Below, one piece after another: positions 1 to 7,816 of a stretch of DNA of 64,000 nt (positions within the stretch are counted from its first letter, which is position 1; every line of letters starts with the position of its first letter). The stretch is from Marixanthomonas ophiurae (GTDB lineage Bacteria > Bacteroidota > Bacteroidia > Flavobacteriales > Flavobacteriaceae), in the NCBI RefSeq assembly GCF_003413745.1, contig NZ_QVID01000001.1, forward strand, positions 2,108,001-2,172,000, written 5' to 3'. Made by a program: the position numbers and the translations under genes. The notes beneath the pieces were generated by a model, which worked only from the letters and a program-made list of their open reading frames with translations, searched no databases and had not been told where the DNA came from.

Positions 1-1
1 G

Positions 2-1081
2 CTTTTAAACAGTTGGAAACAGGCAAAATTGAACCTCGAATCTGCCGAAATGGAAGTAGAAGCTGCCAAACAATCGGTGATCCTAAATGTAACGTTGACG
101 TATTTACAAGTGTTAAACGCACAAGATTTGGTTAAGCTTGCTGAATCCCGTTTAAAAACGACCCAAGGGCAATTGGACAGGTTAAAAAGCCTATATGAAG
201 AAGAAACAGGAAACCCAGCAGAATATCGTGATCTCCAAGGCCAATTGGCGGAAGATGCTTCCAACATTGCCGAAAGTAAAAACACACTTGAAACCGAACT
301 AATCAACCTGAATACACTTGTTAATACAGAGGAGGCTATTACAGTCGCCCCCTTAAATGTACAATTGAATTTTGAAGGATATAATTATACGGCACAAGAG
401 ATTTACGAAAAAGCACTGCAGGTATTTCCCACGGTTAAAGCGAGCGATTTAAGCTTGGAAGCTGCCAAAAAAGGGATAGCCGTAGCACGGTCCCAATACA
501 TACCAGAAGTAAGCCTGTTTGCCAACTTGAACACGAATTACTCCAGTGCTGCACGGCTTTTTAACGAAACGGGAAGGAGTATTGTGGAAACTGGTGACTT
601 TGTAACCATAAACAATCAAGATTATTCGGTCTTTACGGAGGAGTCTAATTTTACTAGCGATAAAATCCCGTATCGCGATCAGTTTGACAATAATTTGAAT
701 TCTTCAATAGGAATTTCAGTAAACGTTCCCATTTTTAATGGGTTTAGGGCTAAAAACAATATGGCCCTCGAAAAAATTAAAAAAGAAGAAGCCCAAACAG
801 CTTTGACCCAGACCAAACTGGATCTTCAGCAGTCCATAAAACAGTCGTATAGTGCGATGCAGACAGCTTTTCAACGATACAATTTGTTACAGGATCAAGT
901 AAAAGCATACAAAGAGTCTTTCCGAATTAATGAAATTCGGTTTAACAATGGCGTTTCAAATAGCGTGGACTATATAATCAGTAAAAATAACTTGGACAAC
1001 GCTCAAACCAATCTGGCAAATGTAAAATATGAATATGCGCTTCGTGTAAAAGTTTTAGAGTATTATCGAGGAAATATTTAA
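2..1081 (+). CDS. TolC-family outer membrane efflux protein, 5' end outside window
   Basis: The reading frame is open from the first bases of the window, so the N-terminal part (signal peptide and first helices) lies outside it. The visible ~360 residues show the long amphipathic helices of the outer membrane efflux protein repeat, with a beta-rich middle and the family's usual pattern near the end: a conserved PIFNG turn, then a helix ending in NNGVSNSVDYIISKN and a final Asn/Gln-rich helix. Members form trimeric channels that connect an inner-membrane pump and a periplasmic adaptor to the outside. The partner pump genes are presumably upstream. The TTG at 29 is only an internal codon, not a likely start. 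Confidence 0.85.
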   Translation, partial: LLNSWKQAKLNLESAEMEVEAAKQSVILNVTLTYLQVLNAQDLVKLAESRLKTTQGQLDRLKSLYEEETGNPAEYRDLQGQLAEDASNIAESKNTLETELINLNTLVNTEEAITVAPLNVQLNFEGYNYTAQEIYEKALQVFPTVKASDLSLEAAKKGIAVARSQYIPEVSLFANLNTNYSSAARLFNETGRSIVETGDFVTINNQDYSVFTEESNFTSDKIPYRDQFDNNLNSSIGISVNVPIFNGFRAKNNMALEKIKKEEAQTALTQTKLDLQQSIKQSYSAMQTAFQRYNLLQDQVKAYKESFRINEIRFNNGVSNSVDYIISKNNLDNAQTNLANVKYEYALRVKVLEYYRGNI

Positions 1082-1221
1082 AAATTTATGCGCTTTATTA
1101 TAAAATTTTTGGACATAGTTACAAAGCTTCCGATTTTTAAAAGGCTTGGCCCGTTTATTTCCTGGAAAAGTCAGAAACCGGGCGAACTTAGTATAGACAT
1201 CTCAATTTACACCTATAAAGA

Positions 1222-1754
1222 TCAGCGTCTATTGATTATATTAATTAATTCACTCAACTGATTGTCAATATCTTTTAAAACTTGTGTTTCATCTGCTGAA
1301 ATTACAATTTCTGAATCGTTCCATTTCCATCCAAGGTTTTTCCATTTCTTTGAAATGACAACATTGTGGATACTTTATCCCTAATATTTGAATTTTTCAA
1401 ATGGAATTTTCTTGAATTACCACTTGAACCATCCGTTGTTTTTCCCACTATTTTTACATTTGGCAACCCTTTAAATGCGCTCGTAAAGACAGTTGCTGCG
1501 CTAAAGCTATTTTCATTAACCAAAATATAAATTGGTTGCGTATATAAATTCTTTCCATTATGTAAAACCATATAAAGCGGGGCACTAAATTTTGAAGTAT
1601 CAAATCTTTTTTGAAGCTCGAAATTGCTATTGAACTGATTTATTGCGTTTTTGTCGTTGTCTGTCAATTTCTCAGAATTATAGCTATATAGATCACCGTC
1701 CCTGGTTTTTGCTTTCCATTTTGTTTGTCCTTCCCAGAGAGGTGGGAAGGACAC
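1222..1754 (-). pseudogene. S41-family (C-terminal processing) peptidase remnant, truncated and frameshifted
   Basis: About 150 residues resemble the core of S41 peptidases: a segment PIYILVNENSFSAATVF includes the usual nucleophile region with Ser, followed by a KGLPNVKIVGKTTDGSSGNS stretch typical of the catalytic fold. The N-terminal half is absent; an in-frame stop lies just upstream of the GTG at 1754. The frame also breaks near 1315. The original frame ends GNGTIQKL, but the neighbouring frame continues with a family-like tail (IVISADETQVLKDIDNQL) until a TGA at 1222-1224, so one base has probably been lost or gained. Truncation plus frameshift argue for a pseudogene. Confidence 0.7.
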
Positions 1755-1825
1755 TCCATTTTAATAAGAAATCGTGAACTGAGCTTTGCTACATCTATCT
1801 TTATGTACTTACTTATTGTACACTT

Positions 1826-3145
1826 TTAATTATTTTTTGTAAATAAAAATTCGCTTCCGTTTTGCTTTATAAGCATTGTTTTGTTTTCGGGTTCAAATTC
1901 TAATCTCACCCCAGCTTGCGTAAACGTAAAAACATTCTCATCAATTACCTCTAGCGGAAATTTCGGTTGACCCGTTACTTGTGCTATTAAAGTATTGCCC
2001 TCTTTTGTAATTGTAAATTTTGGTGGTATTTCTTTACTTGAATACGTTCCTAAATATTTGTCCAAATCTTCGGAGGTGATTTTTATTTTATGAAATTCTG
2101 GCAATTCATATGACTTGTTATGAAAGGTATTTGAAATAGAAAGTAATATTTTTTTTTGGGAATAATTTAAACCATTGGAGGTCATAGAGATGGCTAGCTT
2201 ATCTTTGGGGAAGTATATTGTGAAAGAACGAAATCCATCAATACCACCAGTGTGCCCGAAATTTAGTTCGTCCAAATATGAAAATTTGAACATACCAAAG
2301 CCATAGTCATTCTCTATAGTTTTCATTGTCTCAAGGCTCTTTTCAGAAACAATGTTACCTAAAAAAAGTTCTTCGATAAAGAGATTCAAATCAGTTGGAT
2401 TGGAAACTATTGCACCAGCACCTTGAGGGATAGATAAATTTGTTTCAGGTTCTAACTTCCATGTACCCAAGTAAGAATAAGAATTACTTTCACCATTCTC
2501 TACATTGATTTTATCCCCATAGTAAGTATTTTTTAATCCTAAAGGTGCACTAATTTTTTTGTTCAGTAACTCACTAAATTGGATCCCATAAATATCTTCT
2601 AGGATGAATGTCAATAATACATAATTCGAGTTACTGTAATTACTTTTTTCGTTGGGCTCAAATACACTCTTACCATTAGAAATTTTTGAAAGCATGTCTT
2701 CTCTGGATTGATTTTGTGTGTTCCATTCCAAATAATCTTTTTCACTGGTAAAATCATGTACACCGCTACTATGATTCAATAGGTTTTTGATAGTAATTTT
2801 ACCTGAATTTTTAATGTTTGGAAAATAGGTTTCAATAGTTTGATTTAATTTCAGTTTTTGTTCTTCAACTGCTTTTAAAACTAGTGTGGCAGTAAACATT
2901 TTTGAAATTGATCCTATTCTATATTTAGTGAATTTATCAGCCTTGATATTTTGATCAATACTTGCAGAACCTATCGATTTTTGATAAATAGATTTTTGAT
3001 CTTTGGAGACTGCTACACTCCCCATAAACTTATCGTTTTGCCCCAATAGTGATAGTAGGCTGTCTAATTTTTGGGTGTTGAAAGATTGTGAGAAACCAAT
3101 GGTTGTCCAAAGGATTAAGATTATACTTATTATTGTATTTTTCAT
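1826..3145 (-). CDS. Serine beta-lactamase-family (class C-like) hydrolase, exported
   Basis: A 439-residue exported protein beginning with a signal peptide that ends near GFSQ. The beta-lactamase/penicillin-binding fold motifs are in order: SxxK at residues 79-82 (SISK, nucleophile Ser79), YSN at 170-172, and HTG at 298-300, which replaces KTG. The C-terminal ~90 residues form a small beta domain typical of Bacteroidetes beta-lactamase-related proteins. Such proteins are often D-aminopeptidases or esterases rather than antibiotic-hydrolysing enzymes, so the substrate is not assigned. It follows the HAAS/PadR pair on the same strand with 4 bases between genes, suggesting co-transcription and PadR control. 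Confidence 0.85.
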   Translation of the reverse strand: MKNTIISIILILWTTIGFSQSFNTQKLDSLLSLLGQNDKFMGSVAVSKDQKSIYQKSIGSASIDQNIKADKFTKYRIGSISKMFTATLVLKAVEEQKLKLNQTIETYFPNIKNSGKITIKNLLNHSSGVHDFTSEKDYLEWNTQNQSREDMLSKISNGKSVFEPNEKSNYSNSNYVLLTFILEDIYGIQFSELLNKKISAPLGLKNTYYGDKINVENGESNSYSYLGTWKLEPETNLSIPQGAGAIVSNPTDLNLFIEELFLGNIVSEKSLETMKTIENDYGFGMFKFSYLDELNFGHTGGIDGFRSFTIYFPKDKLAISMTSNGLNYSQKKILLSISNTFHNKSYELPEFHKIKITSEDLDKYLGTYSSKEIPPKFTITKEGNTLIAQVTGQPKFPLEVIDENVFTFTQAGVRLEFEPENKTMLIKQNGSEFLFTKNN

Positions 3146-3149
3146 AGTA

Positions 3150-3752
3150 TTATTTATTATTGATTTTACGTTTTAATCTTACTAATAGAGTTATAAGTAG
3201 GTAAAAGACAATTATGGATAAAAGCATGACAGGAATAAACCAATGACCCAATACTTCATGGGTTTGTGTGCCTTCAATATAGCCTGGGTTAATTCTTCCC
3301 AAGGCTTGAAAATGGTTTCCATCAAAGAACAATCCTGTTTCTACCGGATTCGTGAGTTTAGAATAAATAAGGAAGACAAATCCAAAAAGCATCAAATACA
3401 GCACGAAAAAGATAATATAGGACATACCGTTAGTGATATTTAGTGCCAAGGCTTTAACCATATGCAACGGGTTAAAGGTACGGATGGCTTGTTCCATTTT
3501 TTTATCCGCAACCAGTGGTTTTAACACCTCTTCGGGACTACCGAGCTTCTCTAGTACATCCAATAAGCGATCTATTTCGTTTGTATTAACATTTTGCTGA
3601 AGACCTTCATAAATATGGCTGTTGAATTCCATCAACACTTCTTTCTGGTCCTCTTTTGGCAGCCCTTTTGTAACGCGATTGATGCGTTTTAGGTAATCTT
3701 GGTAGATTCTTTGGGACGGCTTTTCATTAAATCTTATTTTCTCTATGTTCAT
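3150..3752 (-). CDS. HAAS domain membrane protein, PadR partner
   Basis: About 200 residues. The N-terminal ~95 residues match the HAAS (DUF1700-type) signalling domain: helices rich in QRIYQDYLKRI, a KEDQKEVLMEFNSHI segment and LEKLGSPEEV. Two or three hydrophobic membrane segments follow. HAAS proteins are commonly encoded directly after PadR regulators. I chose the ATG at 3752 over an earlier in-frame ATG at 3791, because the former overlaps the padR stop codon in an ATGA arrangement and removes a non-conserved leader. Together with the beta-lactamase-like gene downstream it forms a three-gene operon. Confidence 0.75.
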   Translation of the reverse strand: MNIEKIRFNEKPSQRIYQDYLKRINRVTKGLPKEDQKEVLMEFNSHIYEGLQQNVNTNEIDRLLDVLEKLGSPEEVLKPLVADKKMEQAIRTFNPLHMVKALALNITNGMSYIIFFVLYLMLFGFVFLIYSKLTNPVETGLFFDGNHFQALGRINPGYIEGTQTHEVLGHWFIPVMLLSIIVFYLLITLLVRLKRKINNK

Positions 3753-4084
3753 TTTGTGATTTTTTTTATGGAAGAAGTAAGGGTATCCCAATAGGTTTGC
3801 ATTTCAGAAAGAGTTTGTTTTCCTGTTTTGGTAAGACTATAATATTTTCTTGGAATGCCACTTTCTTGCTCTACCCATTTTGATATGACAAGTCCCTCTT
3901 TTGCCAAACGGTTAATTAGTGGATAAAAAGTTCCTTCAGCGATTTCGATAGTGGTTTTTTCCTTTATCTCTTCGATAAATTCATAACCATAGAGCTCTTT
4001 ATTTTTTAGGACATTCAAGGCAATAAAAGTTAAGGTTCCTTTTTTTACCTGCGATTCCCATTTTTTTATAAATGATTTATTCAT
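3749..4084 (-). CDS. PadR-family transcriptional regulator
   Basis: A winged-helix repressor of 111 residues. The family signature is visible in KGTLTFIALNVLKNKELYGYEFIEEI followed by EGTFYPLINRLAKEGLV and the wing region YYSLTKTGKQTL. The start at 4084 gives the canonical PadR N-terminus (MNKSFIKKWESQ); an in-frame ATG further upstream would add a non-conserved leader. The gene is first in a probable operon with the HAAS protein (4-base overlap) and the beta-lactamase-like protein. A palindrome just upstream could be its own operator. The effector ligand is unknown. Confidence 0.85.
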   Translation of the reverse strand: MNKSFIKKWESQVKKGTLTFIALNVLKNKELYGYEFIEEIKEKTTIEIAEGTFYPLINRLAKEGLVISKWVEQESGIPRKYYSLTKTGKQTLSEMQTYWDTLTSSIKKITK

Positions 4085-4088
4085 AAAA

Positions 4089-4109
4089 CAAATGTATAAC
4101 AAAATACAT
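4089..4109 (-). promoter_or_regulatory. Candidate padR promoter and operator palindrome
   Basis: A perfect inverted repeat, ATGTAT at 4092-4097 and ATACAT at 4104-4109 with 6 bases between, lies directly in front of padR. A TAcaTTTG box (4096-4089, minus strand), matching the Bacteroidetes -7 element, overlaps it. A further TACATAG direct repeat continues to about 4128. PadR proteins usually bind ATGT/ACAT palindromes, so autoregulation is likely. The -7 box is close enough to the ATG that the transcript may be almost leaderless. Confidence 0.45.
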
Positions 4110-4126
4110 AGTAATACATAGTACAT

Positions 4127-4740
4127 AGCTATATTTTTTAAAACTTAGTAATTTTTTTTAATTAGTTCATTGTAAGTCAATGAATTAATTTTAATAACTA
4201 AAAAGCTTGGGTACCACTTTAAAAGCTTTCGGTTTTCATTCTCATAAATATTTTCAAATTAAATCATTATTACATCTTGCCTTAAGAGGATGATTCGTTT
4301 TCATAAACCGATCAGCACATTACCACTCCTTTTCGCTAAAAAGCTACATGTCGGGTAAAGAGCTTCCCTACAAAAGTCTTGGACATCATCCCCAATTTCT
4401 ACTTTCCATTCCGCTAACCCGATCCGCTATGCTGGAAAGCCTGTCCTGAGCGCAGTCGAAGGACTTCATTTCCAATCCGAAATCGTGAACGGAGTCCACT
4501 AAATCGGAATTCCATTTAATCATTTGGTGCCACTTCCAATTTTATTGTACTTCACAAAAGTCTTTAGAAATCCTTCCGCACCCTCGCTTCCCTAACCTTT
4601 TTTTGCCAGCAAAACATCAACATTTTGAACTTGAACAGACTGCATAAACCGTTGCGCTGCGCTTCACTTTTTATAAGTCCTTATCAATTCAAAATCTTGA
4701 AACTGTATCAGCAACAAAAAAAGGTAACAGCGAGAGCGCT
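4127..4740. other. Non-coding stretch at the probable ICE edge
   Basis: No convincing gene was found in about 600 bases. It contains a 22-base hairpin repeat (listed separately), scattered segments of higher GC than the neighbours, and phrases such as CGTTGCGCTGCGCTTCACTT that look like degraded repeats. It separates the padR operon from the first ICE-like genes, so the left junction of the element may lie here. Confidence 0.4.
4443..4464. repeat. 22-base hairpin repeat, CTGAGCGnAGTCGAAG family, copy 1
   Basis: The arms GTCCT (4443-4447) and AGGAC (4460-4464) flank a core reading GAGCGCAGTCGA. A second copy with the same core (one base different) and compensating arms TCCCT/AGGGA lies at 61118-61139 inside the czcA gene. 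Equal length, conserved core and arms that vary but stay complementary mark a dispersed palindromic repeat of the kind common in flavobacterial genomes. Confidence 0.65.
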
Positions 4741-4914
4741 ATGGGAAGTAAATCTAAAATGAAACTTATGAAATCTTATAAAAACATACAAAAGGAAGCG
4801 GCACCAAAAAAAACAAAAAAGGAAAACGCTCAAGATATAATAAGTAAATCACTTCAAAAAAATATAACAATAAACTGTCTGAATGGTTCGGATAGCATTT
4901 TAATTAATATTTAA
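4741..4914 (+). CDS. Possible small basic protein, unrecognised
   Basis: A 57-codon open frame beginning ATG GGA AGT AAA and ending TAA at 4912-4914. The product is Lys-rich, with three Met codons in the first ten positions. It lies just upstream of the ssb remnant on the same strand, with no clear ribosome binding site (expected, as Bacteroidetes often lack one). I recognise no family. It could equally be non-coding DNA; only its position in the ICE module supports it. Confidence 0.25.
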   Translation: MGSKSKMKLMKSYKNIQKEAAPKKTKKENAQDIISKSLQKNITINCLNGSDSILINI

Positions 4915-4924
4915 ATCTTTTATT

Positions 4925-5269
4925 ATGAGTACTTTAAAAAATCACGTATAGTTAATCGGAAACGTTGGACAAGAACCAACCATTACAAACCTTGAAAACG
5001 GTAAGAAGGTAGCCCATTTTTCACTCGCAACTAATGAGTATTACAAGGATGCCAAAGGCCAAAAGCAAACAGAAACCAATTGGCATACGATTGTAGCTTG
5101 GGGCAAGACTGCCGAAATCATTGAAAAATATGTAGGCAAAGGAAAGGAAGTAGGCGTTACAGGGAAATTAAAATCCCGAAGCTACGAGGACAAAGACGGT
5201 ATCAAGCGATATGTTACCGAAATTGAAGCAAATGAAATCCTTTTACTGGGAAGTAAAAACGACAAGTAG
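4925..5269 (+). pseudogene. ssb: Single-stranded DNA-binding protein gene with in-frame amber codon 9
   Basis: Reading from the ATG at 4925 gives MSTLKNHV, then TAG at 4949-4951, then LIGNVGQEPTITNLENGKKV and onward in the same frame to a stop at 5267-5269, 114 codons in all. The whole frame matches the SSB OB-fold, including WHTIVAWGKTAEIIEKYVGKG and the GKLKSRSYEDKDG strand pair. The position of the stop is normally Gln (CAG to TAG, one transition). No in-frame ATG follows, so only the first eight residues would be made unless the stop is suppressed. The protein would also be short, lacking the usual acidic C-terminal tail. SSBs are frequent in ICEs, protecting transferred single strands. 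Confidence 0.85.
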
Positions 5270-5353
5270 GATTTTAAAAAGTAAAGAGGGCGTAACCGTC
5301 AAAAGATGCGCCCCCTTTTTTCATTATTAACATAACAATAAACAATAGAAACA

Positions 5354-5734
5354 ATGAAAGTACAAGTTAACGAAATCAAAGAGGGATTGCAACACTTTCA
5401 CGGTTCTGAAATGTTCTACCAAATCCCATTACTGAAAACCCGTTTTACCAACGGACTTAAATATTTGGCAGAAGCTGCGGAATGTTTTTGGCTCATTACA
5501 GACGTTTCCGTTTTTGCAAAGAGCCTAATGGATAAAAGTTATTTTATAACTATCGACTTTAAAAGGTTACCCAAGCAAAAACAGAATTATACTGGGTATG
5601 AAGCAGAAATAACATACAGCGATGGCAACGGGAAAATTTTTGCAAAACACGGTTATCGTGCAACCGATTTTCCATTGGACGAATTACGGTTATTTTTTAT
5701 CGATAATACGTTGATGTTACCAAGCGAGTATTAA
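5354..5734 (+). CDS. DUF6876-like ICE protein
   Basis: A 126-residue cytoplasmic protein with the features I associate with DUF6876: an opening with EIKEGLQHFHGSEMFYQ, then TNGLKYLAEAAECFWLITDV and a C-terminal strand-rich half ending in LRLFFIDNTLMLPSEY. Function is unknown; related genes sit in the mobilisation regions of Bacteroidetes conjugative elements. It follows the ssb remnant by about 80 bases and precedes another small gene by 12 bases, so it probably shares their transcript. Confidence 0.6.
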   Translation: MKVQVNEIKEGLQHFHGSEMFYQIPLLKTRFTNGLKYLAEAAECFWLITDVSVFAKSLMDKSYFITIDFKRLPKQKQNYTGYEAEITYSDGNGKIFAKHGYRATDFPLDELRLFFIDNTLMLPSEY

Positions 5735-5746
5735 AAATACAAAGCT

Positions 5747-5944
5747 ATGGTATATCTAAATTTTACAGACTTGAGCGAAGAAGCTCAAAATCGACTTTTA
5801 GAAAATTCTAAAAAAGATGTGGAACGAAAATTTGGCGATAGTATTCATAAATACGTAAAAGAAAATTATACCTGTTTTGAAACGATGATTGAGGAAGTAG
5901 CACTTCGGAATCTATATTCCTATAAATACGTATTCAATATATAA
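5747..5944 (+). CDS. Small hypothetical ICE protein
   Basis: A 65-residue predicted helical protein (MVYLNFTDLSEEAQNRLLEN...) placed 12 bases after the DUF6876-like gene and directly before a transcription terminator, which supports its being a real last gene of the small operon. I recognise no domain. Similar small helical proteins commonly accompany ssb and DUF6876 genes in Bacteroidetes mobile elements. Confidence 0.5.
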   Translation: MVYLNFTDLSEEAQNRLLENSKKDVERKFGDSIHKYVKENYTCFETMIEEVALRNLYSYKYVFNI

Positions 5945-5964
5945 TTTTAAATATTAAATACCCA

Positions 5965-5993
5965 AACACCTCTGAATTTTTAGGGGTGTTTTT
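5965..5993 (+). terminator. Rho-independent terminator
   Basis: Stem AACACCTCT / AGGGGTGTT (one G-U pair) with a short A/T loop, followed by a T-run. It lies 20 bases after the small gene ending at 5944 and closes the operon that begins with the ssb remnant. Confidence 0.7.
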
Positions 5994-6120
5994 GTGTGTG
6001 ATTAATGTTAAGTCAAGAAAAAATTGTATCTTTAATTTGCTAAAATACAACATACATAATTTTATATAGCTATCCATTTTTGACTTTCGCTGATAGCTGT
6101 ATCCATCTATTTTTTACATA

Positions 6121-6255
6121 TCGGAATTTGAATAATTCCGAAACAGGCAATCGGCTTTTTTGGCCGGGTTGTATGAAATTTTTGTCCCGCTCGCGGGACG
6201 AAAATGGAATAGCAAGAGGGTAACACGCGATGCGGTGTTACGTGTTCCATTTTCG
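6121..6255. other. Candidate origin of transfer (oriT): cluster of inverted repeats
   Basis: Four inverted repeats are packed into 135 non-coding bases just upstream of the mobilisation genes. They are TCGGAATT/AATTCCGA (6121-6128, 6134-6141), GTCCCGC/GCGGGAC (6184-6190, 6193-6199), an 11-base arm pair CGAAAATGGAA/TTCCATTTTCG (6199-6209, 6245-6255), and inside it TAACAC/GTGTTA (6221-6226, 6235-6240). The segment also contains AGCAAGAGGGTAACAC. Inverted repeats directly in front of the relaxase genes are the usual arrangement of an oriT. The nic site cannot be assigned from sequence alone. Confidence 0.5.
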
Positions 6256-6387
6256 GTTTAATTCATTGATTTTTAAGTAATTAAAAATAAATTAAATTTT
6301 TTAATTTCTACAATTTGCGTCAAATGGCTTGAAAACGCCAGTAAACAGGGATGGATTTACGTCAAATCTTCAAAAAAGCGAAAGAAA

Positions 6388-6768
6388 ATGGATTCATTCA
6401 TCACTATTAGGTTCAAACGAAAAACTGCCAAACGTTTTCAGAAATTTTCAAAAACACACTTTAAGACCCATTCCGAGGCAATGGAAGCCATGCTTGATTT
6501 TTTCTTCTACAATGAGATTTCCCCAAAAGAAAAGCTTGGACCCACCGGACGTACCATGGAAGCCAAACTCTTAAAAAGAATTAACGCCGTCATTGCCATA
6601 ATCAGAGATATAGAAAAGACGCAGACCAAACCCACAGTGGCGATGCTTCAGTCTCTTTTTAAAATCGATGAACCTAAAAAGAAGCCCCTGATGCTGGAAA
6701 AGAAATTTACTGAAGAAAAGAAGCAAGTCCGTTTTCGGGAAAAACATAATTCAAATAACCAATTATAA
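6388..6768 (+). CDS. BfmA/BtgA-family mobilisation protein
   Basis: A basic 126-residue protein. Its N-terminus (MDSFITIRFKRKTAKRFQKF, then THSEAMEAMLDFF) matches the ribbon-helix-helix-like start of the Bacteroides BfmA/BtgA mobilisation accessory proteins; the rest is a Lys-rich helical region. Such proteins bind near oriT and assist the relaxase. It ends 11 bases before the MobB-like relaxase gene, and the oriT-like repeats lie about 130 bases upstream. I chose the ATG at 6388, because a longer overlapping frame starting at 6329 gives a sequence without family resemblance. Confidence 0.7.
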   Translation: MDSFITIRFKRKTAKRFQKFSKTHFKTHSEAMEAMLDFFFYNEISPKEKLGPTGRTMEAKLLKRINAVIAIIRDIEKTQTKPTVAMLQSLFKIDEPKKKPLMLEKKFTEEKKQVRFREKHNSNNQL

Positions 6769-6779
6769 ATAGTTGTGCC

Positions 6780-7811
6780 ATGTACATCACAATCACCCCT
6801 CAAAAACTAGGTAGCAAGTACGCACAAAGTTCAGCGGATTTTGTGGGGTACTTGGAAAAGGAAAACCAAGGCTTGAAGCAACAGGAAATGGAACACTTTT
6901 TTAATCAATACAGCGATGAGATACCTGCTGAGGAAGTGGTAAAAGAAATTGATGGTAATACCGCTAAGCTGAAAAAGAAGGAACCCAAATTTTATTCGAT
7001 TACCGTTAGTCCCTCTAAGTATGAATTGAACCGATTGCAGAACAATAGCCAAGATTTAAAAACCTACACCCGTGAGCTGATGAAGGACTATGTCGCCAGT
7101 TTCAATCGGGAAATCAATGGACGAGCCATAACCATCGATGAAATAAAATACTATGCAAAAATTGAATACCAACGTACCTTTAAAGGAACGGATAAAGAGA
7201 TACGGGAAAACCAACCCTATGCTACCAAAATAGTACAACTAAAAAATAAGATAAGAACGATAGAACAGGGAAGGAGAGAAGGAGATATTAAATGGATGGA
7301 AAAACAAATTGCCAAATTGGAACGGCAAGCACCACACCAGCAAAATGGGAAACGTATTGTCCAAGGAATGCCAAAGTCAGGAAACCAAAGTCACATCCAT
7401 ATTATTGTGAGCCGGAAGGATGCATCCAATACGTTCAGTCTTTCTCCAGGAAGTAAACACAAAGCTTCGGAAGTTAAAATGCACGGAAAGAAAGTAAAGC
7501 GGGGTTTTGATAGAGATACCTTTTTCGCAAAGGCGGAAAAAACTTTTGACAAGACTTTTGGCTATAAACGCAATTTTGCTGAAACCTATAAGGCGAGAAA
7601 AACCTTTGTAAAAAATACCAATGCCTATTTCAATGCTCTGATGAAACTGCCAGCAAATGAAAAAGCGTTAGCATTCAAAATCATAGGTAAAACAGGAATG
7701 CCGATTCTCCCAAATATCCCAGTTAGTCAAACACAATTAGCACTTCGGGTTTTTAAAAGACTAAGACGAGGCGCAGAAGTGGCCATAAAATCAAGTTCCA
7801 TCGGAATCTAA
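6780..7811 (+). CDS. mobB: MobB-family relaxase (DUF5712-like)
   Basis: A 343-residue protein with the layout of Bacteroidetes MobB relaxases: an N-terminal MYITITPQKLG, a central Lys/Glu helical region, and an SHIHIIVSRKD strand around residues 205-216 that supplies the paired His residues of the HUH active site. It then has SPGSKHK and a basic C-terminal domain. The role is to nick oriT on one strand and stay attached to it during transfer; the likely catalytic Tyr is not assigned. It lies between the BfmA-like gene and the coupling ATPase in one operon with gaps of 11 and 5 bases. Confidence 0.75.
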   Translation: MYITITPQKLGSKYAQSSADFVGYLEKENQGLKQQEMEHFFNQYSDEIPAEEVVKEIDGNTAKLKKKEPKFYSITVSPSKYELNRLQNNSQDLKTYTRELMKDYVASFNREINGRAITIDEIKYYAKIEYQRTFKGTDKEIRENQPYATKIVQLKNKIRTIEQGRREGDIKWMEKQIAKLERQAPHQQNGKRIVQGMPKSGNQSHIHIIVSRKDASNTFSLSPGSKHKASEVKMHGKKVKRGFDRDTFFAKAEKTFDKTFGYKRNFAETYKARKTFVKNTNAYFNALMKLPANEKALAFKIIGKTGMPILPNIPVSQTQLALRVFKRLRRGAEVAIKSSSIGI

Positions 7812-7816
7812 TTGAT

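Noticed and set aside
1088-1261. 57-codon open frame after the TolC-like gene
   Set aside because: No recognisable features, and it runs antisense into the S41 remnant; probably chance.
1-5000. Second copy of the tRNA-Ser 3' end as left attachment site
   Set aside because: I looked for the acceptor/T-arm sequence by eye in the left region and found no convincing match.
6329-6574. Overlapping 81-codon frame at the start of the BfmA-like gene
   Set aside because: Different frame from the family-matching protein and composition without domain pattern.
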